Below, one piece after another: positions 42,903-51,307 of a DNA stretch of 64,000 nt. Origin of the DNA: JBBIWA01 sp037439425 (GTDB lineage Bacteria > Acidobacteriota > Blastocatellia > RBC074); contig JBBIWA010000019.1 of NCBI GenBank assembly GCA_037439425.1, positions 1 through 64,000 on the forward strand, read 5' to 3'. The translations under genes were made by a program, and so were the position numbers. Under the pieces are notes generated by a model. That model did no database searches, was not told where the DNA came from, and was given only the letters and a program-made list of their open reading frames with translations. Position 1 is the first letter of the stretch; every line of letters begins with the position of its first letter.

Positions 42903-45020
42903 ATGGCAGCCGAATTGAAGCTTGCAGAACAACCCGTACTTGACCACGTCACGCTTATTGGACTCTACCGGACGATGTACATGTCGCGCCGGATAGACGA
43001 CAAAGAGATTCAGCTGAAGCGCCAGAATCGGATCTACTTTCAGATCAGCGGTGCCGGTCACGAGGCTGTGTTAGTAGCGGCGGGTTTGGTGCTGCGCCCC
43101 GGTTACGACTGGTTTTACACTCACTATCGCGATCGCGCCTTGTGTCTGCAATTGGGGATGACTCCCTATGAACAACTGCTGGCGGCGGTCGCGGCGCGCG
43201 ACGATCAGATCTCCGGCGCGCGCCAGATGCCTTCGCACTGGAGCAGCAAAAGGCTCAACATTGTCTCCAAATCCTCCGTCACAGGTACCCAGTTTCTGCA
43301 AGCGGTCGGAGCGGCCGAAGCTGGTTATCGCTACTGCCTGATCGAGGAGATCCAGGATCGGGCTGAGCATTTCAAAGAAGACGAGATCGTTTATGTCTCA
43401 GCAGGCGATGGGACCACGAGCGAAGGCGAGTTCTGGGAATCGCTCAACGTCGCCTGCAACTTGAAGCTGCCGTTGCTTTACTTGATTGAAGACAATGGAT
43501 ATGCCATTTCAGTTCCGATTGAGGTGCAGACTGCCGGGGGAAGCATCTCGCGACTGGTGAGCAGCTTCCCTGATCTCTACATCGAAGAATGCGATGGGAC
43601 GGATGTGTTGGCCAGCTACGAAACGCTCAAGCGCGCTGTTGAATATTGTCGCGCGCGTCGCGGCCCGGCGCTCGTTCACGCGCACGTCATCCGCCCCTAC
43701 TCGCACTCGCTTTCGGACGATGAACAGCTTTACCGGCCTGAAGAAGAGCGGGCGGCTGAAGCAGCGCGCGATCCAATCAAGAAGCTGGGGCAGTACCTGG
43801 TGAGCGAAGGCATCCTCGAAAAATCTGAGCTGCTGCGCCTCCAGCAGGAAGTGGACGCTGAGATCAATGAAGCGGCTGACCGGGCGCTGGCTATTCCGCA
43901 ACCGGCCAAAGAGACGGTGACTCTTTATGTCTATTCGCCCGATGTAGACCCGACTTCGGAAGAGTTCGATACTGAAGATCAGGTGAAGCTGACAGGCGCC
44001 CCAGGCACGATGGTGGATCTAATCAATCGCTGTCTGCACGAGGAGATGGCGCGCGATCCGCGCATCGTCGTCTTCGGCGAGGATGTGGCTGATGTCAGTC
44101 GCTCCGAGTATCTGCACCGAGTCAAGGGGAAAGGTGGGGTCTTCAAGGTCACAGCCAATCTACAGCGCCGCTATGGTGACGCGCGCGTCTTTAATACCCC
44201 GCTGGCCGAAGCCAGCATCATCGGGCGCGCCATCGGAATGGCGACGCGCGGTCTGAAACCCATTGCCGAGATTCAGTTCTTCGATTATATCTGGCCTGCC
44301 TATATGCAACTGCATAATGAAGCGCCGCTGCTGCGCTGGCGCTCGAACAACGCTTGGAAATGCCCCATGGTGGTGCGGGCGACAATTGGCGGCTATCTTA
44401 AAGGTGGCGCCATCTATCACAGCCAATCGGGCACGCAGCTTTTCACTTCCATTCCCGGCTGGCGCGTGGTGATGCCTTCAACGGCGCTTGATGCCAATGG
44501 GTTGCTGCGCACTGCGATCAGGTGTGATGATCCTGTCCTGTTTCTGGAACACAAACATCTTTATCGCCAGCCTTACAACAAGAGCGCCTATCCGGGGCCT
44601 GATTTCATGATCCCCTTCGGCAAAGCCAAGCTGGTGCGCGCAGGAAGCGATCTGACCATCATCACCTATGGCGCGCTGGTGCAGCGATCGCTCGTTGCAG
44701 CCAAGCAAGCCGCTGAGCAAGGCATTGAGGTGGAAGTGATTGATCTGCGCAGTCTGAACCCTTACGACTGGCGCGCGATTGAAGCCAGCGTGCGCAAGAC
44801 CAATCGTGTGATCATCGCTTATGAAGACTCGATCTCGTGGGGCTACGGCGCAGAGATCGCTGCGCGCATCGCAGATGAATTGTTCGAGTATCTCGATGCG
44901 CCGGTCAAGCGCGTCGCGGCGCTCGATACTTTTGTGGCTTACGCGCCGGAGCTGGAAGACGCGATCCTGCCGCAGACGGAAGACGTGCTCAAAGCTATCA
45001 TCGAGCTTGCGGCGTATTGA
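42903..45020 (+). CDS. 2-oxoacid dehydrogenase E1, fused alpha and beta subunits
   Basis: The protein has 705 residues from ATG 42903, which has AAGGAGAG upstream. The first half is the E1-alpha domain with the thiamine diphosphate motif GDGTTSEGEFWES ... EDN at about 165-200. The second half, from about 360, is the E1-beta transketolase domain with VVFGEDVADVSRSEY and a C-terminal LDTFVAYAPELEDAILP. Branched-chain or related 2-oxoacids are the likely substrates (BkdA-BkdB type). E2 and E3 are not adjacent. Single-chain E1 fusions are known in several phyla. Confidence 0.9.
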   Translation: MAAELKLAEQPVLDHVTLIGLYRTMYMSRRIDDKEIQLKRQNRIYFQISGAGHEAVLVAAGLVLRPGYDWFYTHYRDRALCLQLGMTPYEQLLAAVAARDDQISGARQMPSHWSSKRLNIVSKSSVTGTQFLQAVGAAEAGYRYCLIEEIQDRAEHFKEDEIVYVSAGDGTTSEGEFWESLNVACNLKLPLLYLIEDNGYAISVPIEVQTAGGSISRLVSSFPDLYIEECDGTDVLASYETLKRAVEYCRARRGPALVHAHVIRPYSHSLSDDEQLYRPEEERAAEAARDPIKKLGQYLVSEGILEKSELLRLQQEVDAEINEAADRALAIPQPAKETVTLYVYSPDVDPTSEEFDTEDQVKLTGAPGTMVDLINRCLHEEMARDPRIVVFGEDVADVSRSEYLHRVKGKGGVFKVTANLQRRYGDARVFNTPLAEASIIGRAIGMATRGLKPIAEIQFFDYIWPAYMQLHNEAPLLRWRSNNAWKCPMVVRATIGGYLKGGAIYHSQSGTQLFTSIPGWRVVMPSTALDANGLLRTAIRCDDPVLFLEHKHLYRQPYNKSAYPGPDFMIPFGKAKLVRAGSDLTIITYGALVQRSLVAAKQAAEQGIEVEVIDLRSLNPYDWRAIEASVRKTNRVIIAYEDSISWGYGAEIAARIADELFEYLDAPVKRVAALDTFVAYAPELEDAILPQTEDVLKAIIELAAY

Positions 45021-45033
45021 GGGTAAAGTAAGG

Positions 45034-45486
45034 ATGAGTGCTGTGACAGGAAAGTTAATCGGCATTTACATCGGCGCAGAGAGAGGCGCAGGCAAAAGAG
45101 CTGTTGAAAGCGCCGAGCTGATGGCTGGTTATGGCATCCAGGGGGATAGCCACGCCGGGGCTGATCCTGATCGCCAGGTCAGCCTGTTTGAAAATGAAGT
45201 GTTGTGTGAGCTGGCATCTGAAGGTATCAATGTCTCCCCTGAAGGGATCAGCGCCAACCTGCTCACCGAAGGCATCCCACTTAACTCGCTCAGCCCTGGC
45301 GCGCGCCTCCGCATCGGCACAGCCATCATCGAGCTCTCAGAGCCGCGCACCCCTTGCGGCAGCCTCACCAAACTTGACAGGCGATTGCCCAAACGGCTCT
45401 ACCGGCGTTGCGGAATGTTAGGCCGGATCATTGAGGGTAGCCGTGTAAAAGTGGGCGAGACGGTTGAGCTTCTGACTGGCAACTGA
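45034..45486 (+). CDS. MOSC-domain protein
   Basis: The 150-residue protein is a single MOSC domain (molybdenum cofactor sulfurase C-terminal): GYGIQGDSHAGADPDRQVSLFENEVL in the first half, ISANLLTEGIPLNSLSPGARLRIG, and the conserved Cys in RTPCGSL. MOSC proteins carry sulfur or N-hydroxylated substrates on a Mo cofactor; the substrate is unknown here. ATG 45034 has GTAAGG upstream and is 13 nt after the E1 gene. A longer upstream frame overlaps E1 and is not likely real. Confidence 0.87.
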   Translation: MSAVTGKLIGIYIGAERGAGKRAVESAELMAGYGIQGDSHAGADPDRQVSLFENEVLCELASEGINVSPEGISANLLTEGIPLNSLSPGARLRIGTAIIELSEPRTPCGSLTKLDRRLPKRLYRRCGMLGRIIEGSRVKVGETVELLTGN

Positions 45487-45520
45487 CCGCCCCCATGGTG
45501 GTGGCACCAAACTTCCTTCA

Positions 45521-46648
45521 CTAGGCAGCGGGCAAGGCTTCGATCAACCGATCTATTTCCTCGCGCACGTTGTAGAAATGGGGCGAGATGCGCAGCCGCC
45601 CCAACCGGGGAGTTGTGATGATGCGCTGTTGGTCGAGTTTATGGTAGAGATCTTCGGCCGAGTACCGCTCGTGCTGGCAAGAGATGATGGCCGATTTCTC
45701 ACCCGCGCGGCGCGAGCTGATCACGCGGTAACCACGTTCCGCCAGTCGCTGGCAGAGATAATCACCCAGCTCCAGTAAGTAGTCCTCGATCTTTTCAATC
45801 CCCACCCGCAAGATCAATTCGATAGCTGCACCCAATCCAAGCACGCCCGCCGTGTTGAGCGTACCCGGCTCAAAGCGACGTGCGCCGATGGCGTATTCCT
45901 GATCGAGGTTGCTGAAATCAAACGGGTCTTTCACCGAGAGCCAGCCCACCACCGTCGGGCGCACACGCCGCAGCACCCGATCAGAGAGGTAAAACAGCGC
46001 CACGCCTTCGGGGCCGAGCAGGAACTTGTGCGCATCGGCTGAGAGCGCATCCACGTAGTCACGCTCGACATCCAGCTTGAGCGCCCCCAAACCTTGAATC
46101 GCATCTACGACGAAGAGAATCTCACGCTCGCGACAATGGCGGCCAATCCTCGCCAGATCGCTGCGAAAGCCGCTGGCGTACTGGACGAAGCTTAATGCCA
46201 CCACGCGCGTGCGGTCGTCGATCAGGCTTAAAATCTCTTCAGTATTTAATCGCCCTTCGCGTTCGCGCGCCATGCGCACTTCGACGCCGTAAGCTTGCCT
46301 CAGCCGCAGCCACGGATAGAGATTGGCCGGAAACTCACAATCAGCAGTCACGACGCTGTCGCCTGCACGCCAGTCAAGGCCATTGGCGACCACGGCCAGG
46401 CCGGATGAAGTATTCGGCGCGAAGGCAATTTCGTGCGGCTGCGCATTGATCAACTGCGCGCACAGTTGGCGGACTTCAGCGACAGCCTGGCTCCACTGGC
46501 GAAAGTGAACCACTCCTGACCTGAGCACATCGTGCGTGTGTTGCTCGATCCGCTCGTAAACCGGCAGCGGCAGCGGTGCGACGGCGGCATGATTGAGATA
46601 GATGTAGTTTCGAGTGACCGGAAACAGTTGGCGAATCTCTTGGTTCAT
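45521..46648 (-). CDS. Class V aminotransferase-fold PLP enzyme
   Basis: The 375-residue protein has the cysteine desulfurase/isopenicillin N epimerase fold: YLNHAAVAPLP near residue 18, the PLP-ring Asp182 in VVDAIQGLGAL and the Schiff-base Lys208 in ADAHKFLLGPEGVALFY. The Cys loop of a desulfurase is not evident, so an epimerase, lyase or aminotransferase-like reaction is more likely. ATG 46648 has AAGGA nearby; an upstream TTG is less likely. It is convergent with the MOSC gene. Confidence 0.85.
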   Translation of the reverse strand: MNQEIRQLFPVTRNYIYLNHAAVAPLPLPVYERIEQHTHDVLRSGVVHFRQWSQAVAEVRQLCAQLINAQPHEIAFAPNTSSGLAVVANGLDWRAGDSVVTADCEFPANLYPWLRLRQAYGVEVRMAREREGRLNTEEILSLIDDRTRVVALSFVQYASGFRSDLARIGRHCREREILFVVDAIQGLGALKLDVERDYVDALSADAHKFLLGPEGVALFYLSDRVLRRVRPTVVGWLSVKDPFDFSNLDQEYAIGARRFEPGTLNTAGVLGLGAAIELILRVGIEKIEDYLLELGDYLCQRLAERGYRVISSRRAGEKSAIISCQHERYSAEDLYHKLDQQRIITTPRLGRLRISPHFYNVREEIDRLIEALPAA

Positions 46649-46672
46649 CGCTTCCTTGAAAGGTTGCAAGGC

Positions 46673-47038
46673 TTATCTAACAAAGAGTCCTTCTAAGAAG
46701 AACTTTTCGGCGAAATATCTTCGCTGCCAGTCGGGGTTCATCACCTCGAGCAGCATCGCTTCAGCAGCATCAAAAGGATAAAATGCCACTTGCTGCTGTT
46801 TGTCGAGCTGCGTCTTGAGCAGCGCTTCGCGAATGAGCTGGCGCAGAGAATCAGCCTCCTGCTGAAATGAAGTGGCGTCCCTGAGCGAAGCAAACTCTCT
46901 GCTCGGCTGATACTCGGCAGCTAATCCGATATTCCGTGTAGCGGGCGATGCCCTCTTGCCAGAGCTGGAAGGAGAAGTATTTGTAGTCAGAGATGGTGAA
47001 GCCAAAAAAGAGCCGTGAGGCTTGGGTGCGTTACGTCT
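46673..47038 (-). pseudogene. Frameshifted 3' remnant of an unknown gene
   Basis: The last part of the open frame (LRDATSFQQEADSLRQLIRE ... FYPFDAAEAMLLEVMNPDWQ) has protein-like composition. The preceding 100 bp code better in another frame (FGFTISDYKYFSFQLWQEGI, then ARYTEYRI). The join near 46920 is therefore a small deletion. No start or ribosome site precedes the piece, which begins abruptly at the asparaginase stop. It looks like the 3' end of a gene that lost its front. The family is not recognised. Confidence 0.6.
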
Positions 47039-47040
47039 TA

Positions 47041-48111
47041 TCACCATAGATTGAAACAGGGCCGAATTTCGCCCACTTCCAGGCGCTGGTGATTATAGAC
47101 TGGCGCGCGCCCGTAGCAAGCAAGTTGAGCGAGTTGCTCCGTGTCGAGCAAGCCCAGTTGGCGCAGCGTCTCGATTACTACCGGATCGCGCGCACGCCGG
47201 GTATCACCGTCTTCAACTTTGATGGCGATGCCAAGGCCGCGTGGATAATGCTGATTGGGTAGCACACCGAGCAAGTGCACCCCTTCAGCCCCGACCTTGG
47301 AAATAATCTGCCCGCGCGCCACACGCATCAGCTCGGTATCCAGGCGCCCGCGTGTGCCGCCGATCATCTCCGGGTACTCCGTCATGGCGTTGACGACTCG
47401 CTGCGCAGCTACACGTAAGTTCTCATCCAGGCCGGTGTGCTCCGAGCCAACGAGCTGGCCGTAGCTGCGCGCCATCGCTTCGATGGCGATGCCGAAGACC
47501 GGAGCGCCACATCCATCAACCGCGATCTTTACTTCCTCGACTCCCACCGCAGCGAAGCGTGCCAGCACCAGCAAGATCTGTCGTTGGACGGGATGGTTCG
47601 GATCAAGATAAGTTTCAGCGGGCTGGCCCAGAAACCGCGCCAGCGCCAGCATCCCGGCGTGTTTGCCTGAGCAGTTGTTATGCAGCAAAGCTGGTTGCTT
47701 GCCTTCAGTCTTTAACTGTCGCGCTGTTATCTCATCGAAGGGCATATGCGTGCCGCACTGTAAGGCAGTTTCATCAAGGCCGATCTTGGCCAGAATTGCG
47801 CTCACCTCTCGCGTATGTATAGCCTCTCCGCTGTGCGAGCCAATGATGAGGGCCAGCTCTCGCTGCGTCAGCTTGAAATGATCAGCCGCGCCGCTGGTGA
47901 TCAGAGGGATTGCCTGAAACGGCTTCGCGGCTGAACGGTAATAGGCCTGGGTGGTGATATCTCCCAGGCTGGCTACTAATGTGCCTTCGGGATCAACCAC
48001 CGCGATGAAACCGCGATGTCTCGATTCGACCAGCGCGCCGCGAGTCACTTCGACCAGGACAGCGGCCTCCACCACTGATTGTCGTGCAGCTTCACGCATA
48101 AATCGCATCAT
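47041..48111 (-). CDS. L-asparaginase II family protein (Rhizobium AsnA type)
   Basis: The product has 356 residues from ATG 48111. It has the PF06089-type blocks VEVTRGALVESRHRGFIAVVD, YYRSAAKPFQAIPLI, the HSGEA motif, HNNCSGKHAGMLALAR and a KVGAEGVHLLGVLP block. These enzymes hydrolyse asparagine and are unrelated to the E. coli AnsA/AnsB fold. The open frame extends upstream to 48417, but that extension has poor composition and runs into the next gene. The ribosome site is weak. Confidence 0.87.
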   Translation of the reverse strand: MMRFMREAARQSVVEAAVLVEVTRGALVESRHRGFIAVVDPEGTLVASLGDITTQAYYRSAAKPFQAIPLITSGAADHFKLTQRELALIIGSHSGEAIHTREVSAILAKIGLDETALQCGTHMPFDEITARQLKTEGKQPALLHNNCSGKHAGMLALARFLGQPAETYLDPNHPVQRQILLVLARFAAVGVEEVKIAVDGCGAPVFGIAIEAMARSYGQLVGSEHTGLDENLRVAAQRVVNAMTEYPEMIGGTRGRLDTELMRVARGQIISKVGAEGVHLLGVLPNQHYPRGLGIAIKVEDGDTRRARDPVVIETLRQLGLLDTEQLAQLACYGRAPVYNHQRLEVGEIRPCFNLW

Positions 48112-48244
48112 AACGGAGCCTGGCCAGAGAGGACAACCCTGAGTGGTCAAATCTCCTGAGCCTCCGAAGATGGCCTTTAAAAGAGAATCGCCGCTCAGCA
48201 GTTGAAAGCGAGCGGCGATTCTCTGTGCTGCTGAAAGAAGTGGT

Positions 48245-48886
48245 CTATTTCTTGTTCGACTCTTTTCGCGGGCCGTAGCGAAGCACTTGCAGTTTGATCT
48301 TCTGGCGACCGAATTTGCGCGCTTCGCGCCGCGATGGCATCCAGAGATCAATGATGCGTCCTTTGATTCGGCGGCCGGTGTCGTGCACCGTGTAAATACC
48401 AGAGTAACTACCAGCATTTACCTGGACCACGCTGCCGAGCGGGATGAGGCGTGGATCAGCCGCAATGATGCCGCGACGGACATACACTCCTGAAGCCGTG
48501 CGGCCACGCAGAGCGTAGGCCGTGGCTTCAAAGATCCGCGGCGCATGCTCATCATTCAACTCCGGATTCGCAAACTTCACTTGATGAAGTCTCGCCTCGT
48601 TCGGAGCTAGCTTCAGCTTGATCGCTGGATGCAAAGGAGTGATTCGAGTCAGCGCCAAAGGGTGAGTAGCCCCGGCCGAATCAGATGAAGGCGCAGAATT
48701 ATTAGCTACAGATTTAAGCTGCTTTGCCGTGAGATGATCAGTAAGATTAGACGAAGCGCTTGAGCTACTCGAGGGTGGCGTGGCTGAGGCCACGGCTCTG
48801 GACTGGGCATTGAGCTTTACACTCAGGAAAGAAGATAGGGTTAAGGCTGCTACTGCCAGACGGCAGTAGCTAAAGGTCTCTCTCAT
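48245..48886 (-). CDS. Exported 3D-domain protein
   Basis: The 213-residue protein has a signal peptide (LAVAALTLSSFLSVKLNAQ), a Ser-rich linker and a C-terminal 3D domain with its three Asp: AADPRLIP, VHDTG and IDLWMPS, at about 145-195. This is the double-psi beta-barrel of MltA and the YuiC/Sps group, which acts on peptidoglycan glycan strands. The protein probably trims cell wall in the periplasm; enzymatic activity is inferred from the fold. It lies upstream of the asparaginase gene. Confidence 0.87.
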   Translation of the reverse strand: MRETFSYCRLAVAALTLSSFLSVKLNAQSRAVASATPPSSSSSASSNLTDHLTAKQLKSVANNSAPSSDSAGATHPLALTRITPLHPAIKLKLAPNEARLHQVKFANPELNDEHAPRIFEATAYALRGRTASGVYVRRGIIAADPRLIPLGSVVQVNAGSYSGIYTVHDTGRRIKGRIIDLWMPSRREARKFGRQKIKLQVLRYGPRKESNKK

Positions 48887-49211
48887 GGAATCTCTGCTGC
48901 TCCTTGTTAGTGGTTAACTCTATTTCGAACTAATGTCGCTCCCGGTGCTGATTGGGCACTTTAACAACTCAAACCACAGGTGGATGAGCATTGGGCAGTT
49001 ATACCGGAATCGCTATCAGCTTGACGGCGCCTCCCGATTCTCAAACGCGAGTCAATTTCACAACACTAGCCGAAGACTTCTGGTCATAAACGGCCCGAAT
49101 TATAGCATCTCAGCACTCGCTTGTGACCACACCATTTCGAGTAACAAGCTAACTCATCTGCTCAGGCCAATTTAGAAGCGCAAATATTATTGCGGTATAT
49201 CAATTGCCTCT
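48887..49211. other. Gene-free spacer upstream of flhA
   Basis: This stretch separates the divergent 3D-domain gene and flhA. A short plus-strand ORF (48933-49175) has no ribosome site. I see no clear sigma-54 or sigma-28 promoter; TATAGC near 49098 has only a weak -35 (TTCTGG) 17 bp upstream. No repeat family member is present. Confidence 0.45.
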
Positions 49212-49226
49212 CCTCCCTCGAGGAGG
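49212..49226 (+). promoter_or_regulatory. Hairpin that sequesters the flhA ribosome-binding site
   Basis: CCTCC (49212-49216) pairs with GGAGG (49222-49226) around loop CTCGA. The right arm is the only Shine-Dalgarno sequence for flhA, so folding would hide it and could limit FlhA synthesis. The 5-bp stem is short, and regulation is an inference. Confidence 0.4.
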
Positions 49227-49237
49227 TTTTGTGCAAT

Positions 49238-51307
49238 TTGGCAACTGCGACACTCAACACCAACCCGCTTCAAGTCTTCGGGCGCAATTCACATCTGATT
49301 ATGCCGTTGGCTGTGATCGGGATTTTGTTGATCCTGATCGTGCCGCTGCCGACGGTGCTGCTCGATCTGGCGATCTCACTCAACATTGTTATTTCGATTG
49401 TCGTGCTGCTGGTGGCGATGTACACGCGCGAGCCGGTGAAGTTCTCGGTCTTTCCTTCCCTGTTGCTGCTGGTGACGCTGTACCGGCTCTCGCTCAACGT
49501 GGCAAGCACGCGGCTGATTCTCCTCAATGGCAGCGAAGGCGAGCTGGCAGCAGGCGCGGTGATCCGCGCCTTTGGGCAATTTGTGATCGGCGGCAATTTC
49601 GTCGTCGGGATCGTGATCTTCCTCGTCCTGCTGGCGATCCAGTTCATCGTCATCAACCACGGCGCGGTGCGCACCTCTGAAGTCACAGCGCGCTTCACAC
49701 TCGACGCCATGCCAGGCAAACAACTGGCGGTGGACGCCGATTTGAACGCAGGCGTGATTACTGAAGCTGAAGCGCGCCAGCGGCGACAGGATATTCAGCG
49801 TGAGGCCGAATTTCATGGGGCGATGGACGGAGCTATCCGCTTCACGCAACGCGATGCGGTGGCCTCGCTCATCATCACGGCCATCAATATCATTGGCGGG
49901 TTCGCCATCGGGGTCATTCAGCACAACCTCTCGCTCAGCCAGGCGTTGACTACTTACACTGTGCTCACCGTAGGCGATGGCCTGGTGACTGCTGTGCCCA
50001 GTTTGCTCGTCTCTGTAGCGGGCGCGCTCATCACCACGCGCGCCGCAGCCGAAGGCAGTCTGGGTGAAGACCTTTCCGGTCAGCTTTTCGTCAACCCGCG
50101 CCCGCTAGCCATCACCGCTGGCGTGCTCACGCTGTTTGCGTCGTTTCCCGGATTGCCGAAGTTCCCTTTCTTGCTGCTGGCCGTGATCACAGGTGGCCTG
50201 GCTTATCTTTCACAGCAGCGGGCCGAGCAAGAACAGCGCGCCGAAGCGGCAGCAGCGCAGCAACTGCTCGCCGCCCCTGCGCCGGAGAAAGTGGAGTCGT
50301 TGCTTAAAGTGGACGCGCTGGCCGTTGAGGTCGGCTATGGGCTGATCCAGCTAGTCGGTGGGAGCGATGAGTTTCTGAACCGCGTGCGTACTATTCGCCG
50401 GCAATTAGCCCTCGAGTTGGGGATCATTATTCCCCCGGTGCACATCACTGACAATCTACAACTCGGGCCGCGCCAGTACTCGATTCTGCTCAAAGGCGCG
50501 CCGATTGCTAAGGGAGAATTGATGCCAGACTTGTTGCTGGCTATTGAACCGGGCGCCGTGCGCGAACGCTTGAGTGGGATTCAGACGCGAGAACCGGCCT
50601 TTGATCTGCCCGCTGTGTGGATCAAACCAACCGAGCGCGAGAAGGCGCTCTCGGCCGGCTACACCGTGGTAGATCCGCTCACGGCGCTGACGACTCATCT
50701 GGCTGAAGTCATCAAGAGTCAAGCACACGAGCTGTTAGGGCGGCAAGAGACGCGCGCGTTGTTGGATAACTTGGCCGAGACGCACCCGAAAGTGGTCGAG
50801 GAGGCCACGCCGAAGGTGCTTTCGCTGGGTGAAGTGCAACGCGTGTTGCAAGCCCTGTTGCGCGAACGAGTCTCGATTCGCGACCTGAGCACGATCCTGG
50901 AGACGATCGCGGATCACGGAGCGGTGACACACGATGTCAATATTTTGACTGAGCAGGCGCGCGCCTCGCTTGCGCGCACCATCTGCCAACCCTATCTCAA
51001 CGAGCGCGGAGAGATGATGGTACTGAGCCTGGCGCCCGAACTGGAACATCGGTTGATCACAGAACTTCAGCCAGCGCCGGGTGTGCCAGCAGCGATTGAG
51101 CCAGAGTTCGGTCTCTCGGTCATTGACCGCATCGCGACAGCAGTTCAAACGGCTATGGCTGGCGCGCCGCCCGTAGTGGTCTGCTCAGCTTCACTGCGTC
51201 CTCATCTCAAACGGCTCACGGAACGACACTTGCCTCATCTGGCAGTGATCTCGCATCAGGAGATCGCCCCGAACGTGAAACTCGTTCCCGTGGGAGTCAT
51301 TGAATGA
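49238..51307 (+). CDS. flhA: Flagellar type III export component FlhA
   Basis: The protein has 689 residues from TTG 49238, 11 nt after AGGAGG; TTG 49229 is too close to the Shine-Dalgarno sequence, and the first in-frame ATG would be at Met21 of this version. It has eight N-terminal membrane helices, the FHIPEP signature region LYRLSLNVASTRLIL and FTLDAMPGKQLAVDADLNAG, and a large cytoplasmic substrate-docking domain. It drives proton-coupled export. Its stop overlaps the flhF ATG. It begins the second flagellar operon. Confidence 0.95.
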   Translation: MATATLNTNPLQVFGRNSHLIMPLAVIGILLILIVPLPTVLLDLAISLNIVISIVVLLVAMYTREPVKFSVFPSLLLLVTLYRLSLNVASTRLILLNGSEGELAAGAVIRAFGQFVIGGNFVVGIVIFLVLLAIQFIVINHGAVRTSEVTARFTLDAMPGKQLAVDADLNAGVITEAEARQRRQDIQREAEFHGAMDGAIRFTQRDAVASLIITAINIIGGFAIGVIQHNLSLSQALTTYTVLTVGDGLVTAVPSLLVSVAGALITTRAAAEGSLGEDLSGQLFVNPRPLAITAGVLTLFASFPGLPKFPFLLLAVITGGLAYLSQQRAEQEQRAEAAAAQQLLAAPAPEKVESLLKVDALAVEVGYGLIQLVGGSDEFLNRVRTIRRQLALELGIIIPPVHITDNLQLGPRQYSILLKGAPIAKGELMPDLLLAIEPGAVRERLSGIQTREPAFDLPAVWIKPTEREKALSAGYTVVDPLTALTTHLAEVIKSQAHELLGRQETRALLDNLAETHPKVVEEATPKVLSLGEVQRVLQALLRERVSIRDLSTILETIADHGAVTHDVNILTEQARASLARTICQPYLNERGEMMVLSLAPELEHRLITELQPAPGVPAAIEPEFGLSVIDRIATAVQTAMAGAPPVVVCSASLRPHLKRLTERHLPHLAVISHQEIAPNVKLVPVGVIE

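Noticed and set aside
46673..47047. Intact small gene after the asparaginase
   Set aside because: The front part is read in the wrong frame; coding signal shifts frame near 46920 and no start site exists.
48112..48417. N-terminal extension of the asparaginase
   Set aside because: The extra 102 residues are Arg/Cys/Ser-rich, overlap the 3D-domain gene and are not part of the enzyme family.
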